A DNA stretch of 64,000 bases from Perlabentimonas sp964490015 (GTDB taxonomy: Bacteria; Bacteroidota; Bacteroidia; Bacteroidales; Tenuifilaceae). Both the position numbers and the translations under genes were made by a program. The stretch lies in NCBI GenBank assembly GCA_964490015.1, contig CAZBBA010000011.1, forward strand, positions 1 to 64,000. The letters are read 5' to 3'. Numbering within the stretch: the stretch's first letter is position 1; the number at the start of each line of letters is the position of its first letter. A model generated the notes under the pieces. The model was not told the DNA's origin. It searched no databases and saw nothing but the letters and a program-made list of their open reading frames with translations. Below are positions 43,459 to 52,341 of this stretch, piece by piece.

Positions 43459-44598
43459 ATGCCAACTTTCCAAAATCTACAAATGGTCGACCTTAAGGGT
43501 CAATACCAAAAGATCAAGTCTGAGGTTGATGCCGCCATTCAGGAGGTTATCGACAATACCGCATTTATAAAGGGACAACCGGTGAAACTGTTTGAGGATG
43601 AGTTGGCTCACTATCTAGGGGTCAAGCATGTAATTGGTTGTGCCAATGGTACCGATGCCCTGCAGCTTGCACTTATGGCTCTCGATCTTAAACCTGGCGA
43701 CGAGGTTATTACACCCGATTTTACCTTTATTGCAACGGTTGAGGTTGTTGCATTACTTGGGTTAAAGCCAGTTTTGGTAGATGTAGACATCAATAGTTTT
43801 ACCATCGATATCGAGAATTTAAAGGCCGCTATTACTCCTAGAACCAAGGCCATAATCCCTGTGCATCTATTTGGCCAGTGTGCAAACATGGAGGCCATTA
43901 TGGAAATAGCATTTAGGCACAATATTTTTGTAGTCGAGGACACCGCTCAGGCTATTGGAACCACCTACACCTTTTCCAATGGTAAAACTCAAACCGCTGG
44001 AACAATTGGTCATTTTGGCTGTACTTCCTTTTTTCCATCAAAAAATTTGGGCTGTTTTGGCGATGGTGGAGCCATTTTCACCAACGACGATAAATTGGCC
44101 GAAGAGGTTCGTTCCATAGCAAATCACGGGATGAAGATCCGCTATCATCACGATAGGATAGGAGTTAACTCTCGCCTCGATACAATCCAAGCGGCTATAC
44201 TTAGGGTAAAACTTAAAAATCTCGATGCGTATAATACTGCCCGTCAGTTAGCCGCGCAGCGGTACGATGAGCTGTTTGCATCCATTCCTCAACTACAAAC
44301 CCCAGTTAGGGTTAGCTGGTCTAATCATACATTTCACCAGTATACCCTTAGGTTACTTCAGGGTGATCGCAAGATGTTGCTCGAAAAACTTGCTGCACTA
44401 GGAGTTCCTGCAATGGTTTACTATCCAATTCCCTTACATAAGCAGATTGCTTTTAAGCCTTTTATTACTGACAGCAACATTACTTATCCAAACAGCTTAA
44501 AGCTATCGGAACAGGTTTTTTCCCTTCCAATGCATAGTGAGCTAAGTTTAGAAATGCAGCAGTATATTGCACAGAATGTGATGAAATCGCTGGGTTAG
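43459..44598 (+). CDS. wbpE: DegT-type sugar aminotransferase (WbpE/PorR-like)
   Basis: This 379-residue PLP enzyme belongs to the DegT/DnrJ/EryC1 family. It has GCANGTDALQLALMAL, VVEDTAQAIG and the cofactor lysine in TSFFPSKNLGCFGDGG. In the Wbp pathway WbpE converts UDP-3-keto-GlcNAcA to UDP-3-amino-GlcNAcA with glutamate. Acetyltransferase, dehydrogenase and UDP-GlcNAc 6-dehydrogenase genes follow directly, which supports that role over other DegT members. In Porphyromonas gingivalis the equivalent is PorR. Cytoplasmic. Confidence 0.88.
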   Translation: MPTFQNLQMVDLKGQYQKIKSEVDAAIQEVIDNTAFIKGQPVKLFEDELAHYLGVKHVIGCANGTDALQLALMALDLKPGDEVITPDFTFIATVEVVALLGLKPVLVDVDINSFTIDIENLKAAITPRTKAIIPVHLFGQCANMEAIMEIAFRHNIFVVEDTAQAIGTTYTFSNGKTQTAGTIGHFGCTSFFPSKNLGCFGDGGAIFTNDDKLAEEVRSIANHGMKIRYHHDRIGVNSRLDTIQAAILRVKLKNLDAYNTARQLAAQRYDELFASIPQLQTPVRVSWSNHTFHQYTLRLLQGDRKMLLEKLAALGVPAMVYYPIPLHKQIAFKPFITDSNITYPNSLKLSEQVFSLPMHSELSLEMQQYIAQNVMKSLG

Positions 44599-44613
44599 TT
44601 TCCCTCTTTTTAC

Positions 44614-44621
44614 TAAATTTG
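44614..44621 (+). promoter_or_regulatory. Possible internal -7 box before wbpD
   Basis: TAAATTTG matches TAnnTTTG and overlaps a possible earlier start at 44619, supporting the ATG at 44643 as the wbpD start. Confidence 0.4.
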
Positions 44622-44642
44622 TTTTCCCTTAAAAATAAGACC

Positions 44643-45218
44643 ATGGATATCAAATACTTTGCTCACGAAACTGCGGTTGTCGATCCGGGGAGCGAGATAG
44701 GGGAGGGTACTAAGATTTGGCATTTCAGCCATATAATGACAGGCTGCAGGATTGGAAAATCGTGTAACATTGGCCAAAACGTGGTGGTATCGCCCGATGT
44801 GGTGCTTGGAAATAATGTTAAAGTTCAGAATAACGTATCTATCTACACGGGTGTTATCTGCGAGGATGATGTTTTTCTTGGCCCATCGATGGTGTTCACC
44901 AATGTAGTAAATCCACGTAGCGCCGTAAACCGTAAAAGCGAGTACGCAAAAACCCATGTGAAAAAGGGTGTGTCAATTGGAGCCAATGCAACCATTGTGT
45001 GCGGAATTACGCTGGGAGAATTCTGCTTTATTGGAGCAGGCGCAGTGGTAATCCGCGATGTTAAGCCCTTTGCACTCGTGGTTGGCAATCCTGCAAAGCA
45101 CATTGGTTGGATGAGCGAGTTCGGGCACAGGCTTAACTTCGATAAGGAGGGAGTGGCCATTTGTCCCGAAAGTAAAGAGAAGTACCAGCTAAGCAATGAT
45201 CAGGTTTCTAAGATTTAA
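44643..45218 (+). CDS. wbpD: N-acetyltransferase WbpD-like (left-handed beta helix)
   Basis: From ATG 44643 the protein has 191 residues, the normal WbpD size. It shows hexapeptide repeats (IGEGTKIWHFSHI, CNIGQNVVVSPDVVLGNNVKVQNNVSI split over several coils) and VKKGVSIGANATIVCGITLG. It should acetylate the 3-amino group of UDP-GlcNAc(3N)A with acetyl-CoA. It starts 44 bp after wbpE and is followed after 12 bp by wbpB. Confidence 0.88.
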   Translation: MDIKYFAHETAVVDPGSEIGEGTKIWHFSHIMTGCRIGKSCNIGQNVVVSPDVVLGNNVKVQNNVSIYTGVICEDDVFLGPSMVFTNVVNPRSAVNRKSEYAKTHVKKGVSIGANATIVCGITLGEFCFIGAGAVVIRDVKPFALVVGNPAKHIGWMSEFGHRLNFDKEGVAICPESKEKYQLSNDQVSKI

Positions 45219-45230
45219 TTATACCATAAG

Positions 45231-46181
45231 ATGTCAAAAAATTTTAGCCTCATTGGCTCAGCGGGGTTTATTGCCCCAAGGCATTTAAAAGCGATAAAGG
45301 ATACAGGCAACAACCTGCTAGCCAGCCTCGATAGACACGACTGTGTGGGTATTATCGACAGTTACTTCCCTGATGCTGATTTTTTTATCGAGTACGAGCG
45401 CTTCGATCGGCATATCGACAAGCTAAAACGGCAGGGAATTCAATTGGACTATGTAAGCATTTGTACGCCTAACTACCTGCACGACTCGCATATTCGATTT
45501 GCGCTGCGTCACGGGGCCGATGCTATCTGTGAGAAACCAATTGTGCTAAATCCTTGGAATGTGGATGCATTAGAGGAGATAGAGCGTGAAACCGGACGAA
45601 AGGTAAACACCATTCTTCAGCTTCGCCATCATCCCTCGATTTTGGAGTTAAAGAAGACGGTTGAAGAGGCACCTAAGGATAAAATTTTTGATATCGACCT
45701 ATCGTACATCACCAGCCGTGGACGTTGGTACTTTATATCGTGGAAAGGTGATATTCAGAAATCGGGCGGTGTGGCCACAAATATCGGTGTACATTTCTTC
45801 GATATGCTTACGTGGATATTTGGGAACGTTAAGGAGAATATCGTTCATATATCGCGCCCCGAAAAGGCTGCCGGATATTTAGCCCTTGAGCGCGCTCGAG
45901 TTCGTTGGTTCCTAAGTGTCGATTACAACGATGTACCCGAGGAGATTAAACTAAAAGGGCAGCGCACCTTTAGATCCATTACCATCGAGGGCGAAGAGCT
46001 GGAGTTTAGCGGCGGATTCACCGATCTGCATACGGTTAGCTACGAGGAGATTCTTAAGGGAAAAGGCTATGGCCTTTCCGATGCTCGGATTTCAATCCAA
46101 ACTGTGCACCATATTCGCAATTCCAATCCACTAGGACTAACTGGCGATTATCATCCCTACTGCAAGAACATAAAATACTAA
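45231..46181 (+). CDS. wbpB: Gfo/Idh/MocA oxidoreductase (WbpB-like)
   Basis: This 316-residue protein has an N-terminal Rossmann fold (FSLIGSAGFIAPRHLKAI), CTPNYLHDSHIRFAL and CEKPIVLNPW (EKP motif), as in WbpB. WbpB oxidises the 3-hydroxyl of UDP-GlcNAcA to the 3-keto form, regenerating its NAD with 2-oxoglutarate. The gene is within the wbpE-D-B-A series, with 12 and 5 bp to its neighbours, so all are cotranscribed. That context selects this function among many MocA-family activities. Confidence 0.88.
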   Translation: MSKNFSLIGSAGFIAPRHLKAIKDTGNNLLASLDRHDCVGIIDSYFPDADFFIEYERFDRHIDKLKRQGIQLDYVSICTPNYLHDSHIRFALRHGADAICEKPIVLNPWNVDALEEIERETGRKVNTILQLRHHPSILELKKTVEEAPKDKIFDIDLSYITSRGRWYFISWKGDIQKSGGVATNIGVHFFDMLTWIFGNVKENIVHISRPEKAAGYLALERARVRWFLSVDYNDVPEEIKLKGQRTFRSITIEGEELEFSGGFTDLHTVSYEEILKGKGYGLSDARISIQTVHHIRNSNPLGLTGDYHPYCKNIKY

Positions 46182-46186
46182 ACGTT

Positions 46187-47488
46187 ATGAATCTCTATCA
46201 CGATCTGGTCTCAAAGAGAGAAAAATTAGCCGTTATTGGCCTGGGTTACGTTGGTTTGCCCATAGCCATTGAGTTTGCCAAAAAGATATCAGTAATAGGA
46301 TTTGATATTAAACCCGATAGGATTGAGCTGATGAAGCAAGGGATTGATCCCAGCCGGGAACTAGAATCCGAGGCATTTGAGGGCTGCGATATTCATTACA
46401 CCGCCAATGTTGATGATTTGAGGGAAGCTAAGTTCTATGTGGTGGCCGTTCCTACACCCATTGACGATCACAATCTACCCGATTTAAAACCAGTTTTATC
46501 AGCCACCGAAACGGTGGCCAAGGTCCTGAAAAAGGGCGATTACGTGGTGTACGAGTCCACCGTTTATCCCGGTTGCACCGAGGAGGACTGTGTTCCGTTG
46601 CTCGAAAAAATCTCTGGTTTAAGGTATATCGATGATTTTAAGGTTGGGTTCTCGCCCGAGCGCATTAATCCAGGTGATAGAGAGCATACCCTTACCAAAA
46701 TTGTGAAGGTATCGAGCGGTTGCGATGCCGAGTCGGCCGAGATAATTGCCCAAACCTACGAGCTAATTATTACTGCCGGAGTTCACAGGGCAAGCTCGAT
46801 AAAAGTGGCCGAGGCGGCTAAAATTATTGAGAACACTCAGCGCGATATCAATATCGCCTTCATGAACGAGCTGTCGCTCATCTTTTGCCGAATGGGTATC
46901 AATACCTATGAGGTGCTCGAAGCGGCCGGAACCAAATGGAATTTCCTGAAATTTTTCCCCGGTCTGGTTGGTGGTCACTGCATCGGTGTGGATCCATACT
47001 ACCTGGTTTATAAGGCCAAGGAGTTGGGTTATCATCCGCAGATTATAAGCGCAGGGCGCTTTATAAACGACTCCATGGGCGGATACGTGGCCAAGCAGAT
47101 CGTAAAGAAGATAATTGCCCACGATAAGAACGTGAAGGAAGCCCGAGTGCTGATAATGGGCGTAACGTTTAAGGAGAACGTGAGCGATATACGTAATTCC
47201 AAGGTTGTCGATATTATCAATGAGCTTAAGTCGTACGGGGTTAAGAATATTGATTCTATTGATCCCTTTGCCGATGCTCAGGAAGTTATGCACGAATACG
47301 GTTATCATCTGGCCAAAGAACCCACCGGCAAGTACGATGCCATTGTGGTTGCTGTAAACCATAGGCAATACCTCGAACTCGATAAATCTTACTTCACCAA
47401 TTTGGCCGCCAAAGACGCTATTTTTGTTGATGTTAAAGGCGCTTTCATTAAGAAAAAACCTGTTGGGATGTCGTATTGGAGTCTTTAG
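46187..47488 (+). CDS. wbpA: UDP-N-acetyl-D-glucosamine 6-dehydrogenase (WbpA-like)
   Basis: The 433-residue nucleotide sugar dehydrogenase begins with KLAVIGLGYVGLPIAIEFAK and has the catalytic cysteine in GGHCIGVDPYYL. It also has the lysine-bearing AEAAKIIENTQRDINIAFMNEL and the C-terminal GVTFKENVSDIRNSK. It oxidises UDP-GlcNAc to UDP-GlcNAcA, the first step of the pathway. The 5 bp gap to wbpB shows tight coupling. P. gingivalis UgdA is the equivalent enzyme. Confidence 0.92.
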   Translation: MNLYHDLVSKREKLAVIGLGYVGLPIAIEFAKKISVIGFDIKPDRIELMKQGIDPSRELESEAFEGCDIHYTANVDDLREAKFYVVAVPTPIDDHNLPDLKPVLSATETVAKVLKKGDYVVYESTVYPGCTEEDCVPLLEKISGLRYIDDFKVGFSPERINPGDREHTLTKIVKVSSGCDAESAEIIAQTYELIITAGVHRASSIKVAEAAKIIENTQRDINIAFMNELSLIFCRMGINTYEVLEAAGTKWNFLKFFPGLVGGHCIGVDPYYLVYKAKELGYHPQIISAGRFINDSMGGYVAKQIVKKIIAHDKNVKEARVLIMGVTFKENVSDIRNSKVVDIINELKSYGVKNIDSIDPFADAQEVMHEYGYHLAKEPTGKYDAIVVAVNHRQYLELDKSYFTNLAAKDAIFVDVKGAFIKKKPVGMSYWSL

Positions 47489-47554
47489 TGTGTTTTTCTA
47501 GTAGAAATGCATAATCACCATATTTATAAAGGAATTTGATTTTACTTATTTAAG

Positions 47555-48607
47555 ATGAAGTTACTAGTAACAGGTTCAGCAGGATTTATTGGATTTCACC
47601 TTGTTCAGCGGCTAGTTGCCCGTGGCGATGAGGTAGTGGGGATTGATAGTATAAATAGCTACTACGATGTGAATCTCAAGTTTTCCCGATTGGAGGTTAC
47701 GGGAATAAATCGCGATAGGATTGATTACGGCGTTCCCGTTCAAAGCCAAAAGTACCCAAACTACCGATTTGTAAAGTTGAACCTTGAGGACAGAGAGGGA
47801 ATTAACAAACTTTTTGCGCAGGAAGGATTCAACAGGGTATGCAATTTGGCTGCTCAAGCCGGAGTGAGGTATAGCCTTGAAAACCCCATGGCCTATGCCG
47901 ATAGCAACATCGTTGGTTTTATCAATATCCTTGAGGCATGCAGGCATTCAAATGTGGAGCATTTGGCCTACGCCAGCAGCTCGAGCGTGTACGGCCTTAA
48001 CGAAACCATGCCGTTCTCTACTAGCCACAATGTGGATCATCCTATTAGCTTGTATGCTGCCAGCAAAAAGAGCAACGAGTTGATGGCCCATACCTACAGC
48101 TACCTGTTTAATCTACCCACAACGGGATTACGGTTTTTTACGGTGTATGGCCCTTGGGGAAGACCCGATATGGCTCTTTTCCTCTTTACAAAAGCAATTA
48201 TGGAGAACAGACCAATCGATGTTTTCAACAACGGGAATATGCAGCGCGATTTTACCTACATCGATGATATTGTTGAGGGCGTTGTGCGTGTAATAGATAA
48301 TCCTCCCAAATCTGACCCTGAGTGGAGTGGAGCGAAGCCATGTCCAGCAAGCTCGGTTGCACCTTACAGAATTTTCAATATTGGCAACAGTAATCCTGTG
48401 AAACTAATGGATTTTATTGGCGCCATCGAAAATGCTTTGGGCATTAATGCCCAAAAGAATTTCTTACCCATCCAGGCAGGCGATGTGCCTGCAACTTGGG
48501 CCGATGTAGAGGATTTGTGGAGCATACTTGATTTTAGACCAAGTACTTCGATTGTTGATGGGGTAACCCAATTTATTTCCTGGTATAGGGAATACTTTAA
48601 ACTTTAG
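47555..48607 (+). CDS. NAD-dependent nucleotide-sugar epimerase (UDP-glucuronate 4-epimerase-like)
   Basis: This 350-residue extended SDR protein has LVTGSAGFIGFHLVQRL and the catalytic YAASK with the SSSSVYG serine. The insertion INSYYDVNLKFSRLE is typical of UDP-glucuronate 4-epimerases (CapI type). It lies 66 bp after wbpA and could epimerise UDP-GlcNAcA-type sugars of the cluster; substrate choice is inferred. Its stop codon overlaps that of the convergent nucleoside phosphorylase gene. Confidence 0.85.
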   Translation: MKLLVTGSAGFIGFHLVQRLVARGDEVVGIDSINSYYDVNLKFSRLEVTGINRDRIDYGVPVQSQKYPNYRFVKLNLEDREGINKLFAQEGFNRVCNLAAQAGVRYSLENPMAYADSNIVGFINILEACRHSNVEHLAYASSSSVYGLNETMPFSTSHNVDHPISLYAASKKSNELMAHTYSYLFNLPTTGLRFFTVYGPWGRPDMALFLFTKAIMENRPIDVFNNGNMQRDFTYIDDIVEGVVRVIDNPPKSDPEWSGAKPCPASSVAPYRIFNIGNSNPVKLMDFIGAIENALGINAQKNFLPIQAGDVPATWADVEDLWSILDFRPSTSIVDGVTQFISWYREYFKL

Positions 48608-49338
48608 AATACCTGATACCCATTAGTTTCAATCCATTCCAGTAATCTAACGGTCTGTTTACTCAGCTTATCGGAGGCAAAATGCAGGTTTTGTATAAAT
48701 TCCTCTTCGGTGGGCTTGTCGCCATCAACAATATCGGTAATGGCCTTAATGGCCATAAATGGTGTGCCCAGCTGCATAGCAACCCAAGCAATGGCAGCGG
48801 CCTCCATGTCTTTCACAATCCCATTATAACTTTTCATGGTAGCGATATCCTCAGGCGTGTAGTCCAAGGAGTTGCCTGTGGATATAACACCCGTTTTAAG
48901 TCCTAGTGCATTAGCAATACTATCACATTTAACAGTTGGATAGAAGCCAATCCCGTACTCGCGAAATTGGGGTAGATTGATACGCCGATCGTGATAACAT
49001 ACATTAGGATAGCCAAGGTATACATCGCCCACTTCGGCTCCCGCCGATTTAAATCCTCCTGCTGTACCTGCGTTGATCACTAGGTTTGGCATCAACTTCT
49101 CTATACCCAGTAGAGTGCTTATTGATGATACTTGTGTGCCAATATGGTCAACGTCATACTGTTTGCAAACCCCGTTAAGAATTAAATCTATGTTTCTCCC
49201 TCTTAATGTTCCATTATACAAAACCATATCGAAGGAGGGATGAAGCAGTCCAATCTCCGAGAGTGACAGGCTCTGTATTATTGGCCTTGCCTCATCGCGC
49301 ATAGCCATCATCAGCAGAATTGTGGTTTGTTTTTGCAT
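48604..49338 (-). CDS. Nucleoside phosphorylase/MTA-SAH nucleosidase family protein
   Basis: The 244-residue protein has the purine nucleoside phosphorylase superfamily pattern, with LVINAGTAGG, GVISTGNSLDY, a ligand-binding KDMEAAAIAWVA and the catalytic aspartate in AITDIVDGDKP. That last pair resembles MTA/SAH nucleosidases, which recycle methylthioadenosine and adenosylhomocysteine. The GNSLDYTPED segment is less typical. Exact substrate is uncertain. It converges on the epimerase gene with overlapping stop codons. Confidence 0.83.
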   Translation of the reverse strand: MQKQTTILLMMAMRDEARPIIQSLSLSEIGLLHPSFDMVLYNGTLRGRNIDLILNGVCKQYDVDHIGTQVSSISTLLGIEKLMPNLVINAGTAGGFKSAGAEVGDVYLGYPNVCYHDRRINLPQFREYGIGFYPTVKCDSIANALGLKTGVISTGNSLDYTPEDIATMKSYNGIVKDMEAAAIAWVAMQLGTPFMAIKAITDIVDGDKPTEEEFIQNLHFASDKLSKQTVRLLEWIETNGYQVF

Positions 49339-49635
49339 GGGTTCAGGTTTGTTTCTACAAATATGGCCATAGAATAGTTATTATTTTTGCAAATACTCAA
49401 AAACATCTTAAAAATCAAGCTTAGTATTGCACCAAAGTCTAGACCTTTATCTATAATGTGTTTTTGCAATAGATGAGTGGTTGTTGTTTAAAAAGCGGAG
49501 AAAAACAATAATCATAAATTTTCATTTTTAATCTCTTTGTTGTATCTTGTGTGAAATTTGCTGTAGGGTTTTAGTTCAATTATTTTGAACAAATTTCAAT
49601 AATACCAAACGATAAACCGGAATAACGAATCTTCT

Positions 49636-50403
49636 ATGAATTCATCTGCTGGTTCATTAGACCATAGGGAAAATGAGTTTTACTCATATCGATACACAAC
49701 GCGGTTCCAAAAAGGCGATATAGTGGAAATCCGTTCGGGACTCGATTTGGAAGCTGCTCGTTTTCAGGCTCGTAAGAGTTTTCCCGATGTGCTCAACGAG
49801 TACTGGTGGCTAAAACCATCCGATGTGCAGGCGCTTAAGGATTTGCCCTTAAAGATTACTGATATTTACTTTTACCACGGAGGAGTACCCGTACTGGTTC
49901 TTCTCACGGCCAACGGTACGCTTGCCCGTAAGGCACAAATTTTTCTAAAGAGAAGAGATGAATCTCGGGCTGATTTGGGCGATCATGATATTTCCCCCGA
50001 TGGGCAAACTCCTGATCAGTTGGGAAATCTACTGGTCGATCCTAATCTCTATACCCGCCTTAGAGCAGCCAAGGTGTTAGCCGATAATTTTCCCGATTAC
50101 AAACCTCATAATGATGAACAACGGGTTGTCCTTAACATTATTAATGGAAACTATCCCGATGTAACAAGTTTTGGAGCCAAAGCCATTGAGCACCTGATTG
50201 AGCGCCTGTTTGTTACCTCTAACGCCAAGGAAACTGAGCGGATTATTGACTCGTTCATTGAGATTGGTGCAGCAGCTCTTCCCCGATTAGATGATATAGT
50301 GGAGTTTCTGTCACTTATGGCAAGCCCATACTATGCCAAGCGCATAAACTGGACCATTGGGCAAATAAAAAAGAACCTGGCTAAGAATGGGTTGGTTCAT
50401 TAG
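49636..50403 (+). CDS. Protein of unknown function with helical C-terminal domain
   Basis: No family is recognised. The 255-residue protein has no signal peptide. Residues 1-110 look alpha/beta (ITDIYFYHGGVPVLVLLTANG). Residues 130-250 are helical and HEAT-like (LRAAKVLADNFPDY, GAKAIEHLIERLF, IIDSFIEIGAAALPRLDDIV). About 300 bp without a gene precede it; I found no strong promoter box there. It converges on mgsA. Confidence 0.72.
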   Translation: MNSSAGSLDHRENEFYSYRYTTRFQKGDIVEIRSGLDLEAARFQARKSFPDVLNEYWWLKPSDVQALKDLPLKITDIYFYHGGVPVLVLLTANGTLARKAQIFLKRRDESRADLGDHDISPDGQTPDQLGNLLVDPNLYTRLRAAKVLADNFPDYKPHNDEQRVVLNIINGNYPDVTSFGAKAIEHLIERLFVTSNAKETERIIDSFIEIGAAALPRLDDIVEFLSLMASPYYAKRINWTIGQIKKNLAKNGLVH

Positions 50404-50414
50404 CCCATGTCAAA

Positions 50415-50879
50415 TTAAATTTCTCTGTTGATATATTCGTCGTAACCCTTTAACTTAGGTATATATACCTGATCGAGTAGGGGAGAGTCAATAATAAAAT
50501 CGGCTGTCGATCTATTAGTGGCAGTTGGAATATTGTACACGCTAGCAATACGGAGTAGCGCTTTCACATCAACATCATGTGGCTGAGCCTGCATGGGATC
50601 CCAGAAAAAGATCAGGATATCGATATTGCCCTCGGCAATCATAGCGCCTAGTTGCTGATCACCGCCCAGCGGCCCCGATTTGAGTAGTATTATGGATTTG
50701 TGCAGTTTTGTCTCCTCCTTATGCATTCGGGTAAGCGCTTCATCAACCAACCTGCCCGTTGTTCCGGTGCAAACTAGTTTGTGCTTGAGTAGTTTTTGCC
50801 AGTTCCACTCCACCCATTCAATCATATCGCCTTTGCGATTATCATGCGCCACCAGCGCAATGGTTTTTGTTTGCTTCAT
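50415..50879 (-). CDS. mgsA: Methylglyoxal synthase
   Basis: MgsA converts dihydroxyacetone phosphate to methylglyoxal and phosphate, a bypass of lower glycolysis used under phosphate stress. From ATG 50879 the protein has 154 residues, the normal length. It contains IALVAHDNRKGDMIEW, CTGTTG, SGPLGGDQQLGAMIAEG (catalytic aspartate) and FFWDPMQAQPHDVDVKALLR, all family signatures. A TATTTTTG box (50901-50908) overlaps the upstream TTG start, which supports ATG 50879. Confidence 0.96.
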   Translation of the reverse strand: MKQTKTIALVAHDNRKGDMIEWVEWNWQKLLKHKLVCTGTTGRLVDEALTRMHKEETKLHKSIILLKSGPLGGDQQLGAMIAEGNIDILIFFWDPMQAQPHDVDVKALLRIASVYNIPTATNRSTADFIIDSPLLDQVYIPKLKGYDEYINREI

Positions 50880-50900
50880 CTTTTTCAATTTATTCGCAGG

Positions 50901-50908
50901 CAAAAATA
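50901..50908 (-). promoter_or_regulatory. mgsA -7 box
   Basis: TATTTTTG on the minus strand matches TAnnTTTG and lies 21 bp before the mgsA ATG. Confidence 0.5.
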
Positions 50909-50932
50909 GGCAAAAGGAGTAAAAGCATGCAC

Positions 50933-52279
50933 TTATTTAGAATTTGTTTCCCTAATTTTAACATTGTCCTTATCGAGGAAAAAAACTTCGCCATTGATCA
51001 TTTTCAGTATGTGTTTAGCGTAACCAATTCTTTCGGTTGCTGATCTTAATGCAGGAGTTTTCTCGGCTTCCGCTATGAAATCTTCAATGGTTTTTTTAGC
51101 CAATTCGTATTCCTTGGCATTGTAGTAGCAATGACCTATTTCAAATAAGTAGGCCTTATAGTCGGGATTCAGAGTAAGCGCTTTTTCAAAACTGGTAACT
51201 GCTTTCATGTATTGCTCCGATTTCTTATATGCTTCCCCGCGGGTGGCATACAATACAGCAATTTCAATTGGGTCGGGTGTAAGTAGGTCTTCAGTTAGGT
51301 CAATAAGTTCAACAGCTTTCCGCCAATCACCAACCTCAATGCTCGACTTTGCGAGAATAAAGTTCAGAACGTTGTCACTAGTATCCCTCTCAAATGCCCT
51401 TTCAAGTATTTCTGTTGCAGATAAGTAACTTCCACGGTGGTACTTTGTGATACCCAGAAATTTAAGCATAAAACGTGACGTGTCACCTGATTGGAATCCC
51501 TTTTCGAGCCATTTTTCGGCATCAATATAATTTTGAGAAAGAAAATGCAAATAGCCTTTTACTCGAATGATAGGTAAGTATGTTGTGTCCTGCTGATAGG
51601 CTAAATCGGCTATAGGCATAACAACAAAGGGCGGAATACCGTTTTTAATAAATCCATTTATTAGCTTTAAGGCCAATAGAGAATTTGCAGAATTAAGTTC
51701 AAAGGAAATATTATATGCCTGTAGGCCAATTGCAACGCTGTCTATCCGCATGGCGCAATCGCCAATCTGCTCCCAGATGTAGTAGTTTGTGCTATCGCTC
51801 CTAATTAAATGCTCAAACTGTCGATAAGCATCCAGAAACCTGCTGTCTCGCTTCAGCAGTCGGGCGTACTGCGACCGAAGGGTAATATTGCTTGAGTCGA
51901 TTGCGAGTGCCTCCTGGTAAAGATTTAGTGCTTCGGTAATTGATCCCCTTGTGGCCAGAGCGCTGGCCAGATGTTGCTTACATTTTATGCAGCTGTTGTC
52001 AATTTCCACCGCTTTTCGGTAGGCTGTTATGGCGCTATCGTACTGCAATCTGTTTTCCCATAATCCGCCCAGCATAAGCCACTCCCGAGTTCTTGTACTA
52101 TCTTTTTTCAGATTTGTCTTAAGCAACCCGATTAGCTGTTCATCCGAGAGGTCGTAGATAAGTATGCTGATATCCGAGGATGCAATTTCCTCTTCCTGTG
52201 CAAAGGTTTTGCTAAAAGTTAACGAGATAACTACTAATACAAGTATTAGAAATTGAATTGGTCTGGATATTAGGGTCAT
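50933..52279 (-). CDS. Secreted tetratricopeptide repeat protein
   Basis: The 448-residue protein has a signal peptide (LILVLVVISLTFSKTFA) followed by about ten TPR units. Clear ones are TREWLMLGGLWENRLQYDSA, IKCKQHLASALATRGSITEA and AVTSFEKALTLNPDYKAYLF. TPR arrays bind proteins or peptides, so it probably serves in an envelope complex. It lies downstream of the BlaI/M56 genes in the same direction but after a hairpin terminator. Confidence 0.85.
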   Translation of the reverse strand: MTLISRPIQFLILVLVVISLTFSKTFAQEEEIASSDISILIYDLSDEQLIGLLKTNLKKDSTRTREWLMLGGLWENRLQYDSAITAYRKAVEIDNSCIKCKQHLASALATRGSITEALNLYQEALAIDSSNITLRSQYARLLKRDSRFLDAYRQFEHLIRSDSTNYYIWEQIGDCAMRIDSVAIGLQAYNISFELNSANSLLALKLINGFIKNGIPPFVVMPIADLAYQQDTTYLPIIRVKGYLHFLSQNYIDAEKWLEKGFQSGDTSRFMLKFLGITKYHRGSYLSATEILERAFERDTSDNVLNFILAKSSIEVGDWRKAVELIDLTEDLLTPDPIEIAVLYATRGEAYKKSEQYMKAVTSFEKALTLNPDYKAYLFEIGHCYYNAKEYELAKKTIEDFIAEAEKTPALRSATERIGYAKHILKMINGEVFFLDKDNVKIRETNSK

Positions 52280-52296
52280 GGCTTGACAATTTTGAA

Positions 52297-52331
52297 AACC
52301 CCGGGCTAACTGGTCGAGATTGCCCGGGGTT
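52297..52331 (-). terminator. Terminator after the M56-TonB gene
   Basis: AACCCCGGGC (52297-52306) and GCCCGGGGTT (52322-52331) form a 10 bp G+C-rich stem followed on the minus strand by TTTTC. Confidence 0.75.
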
Positions 52332-52341
52332 ATTGTAAAAG

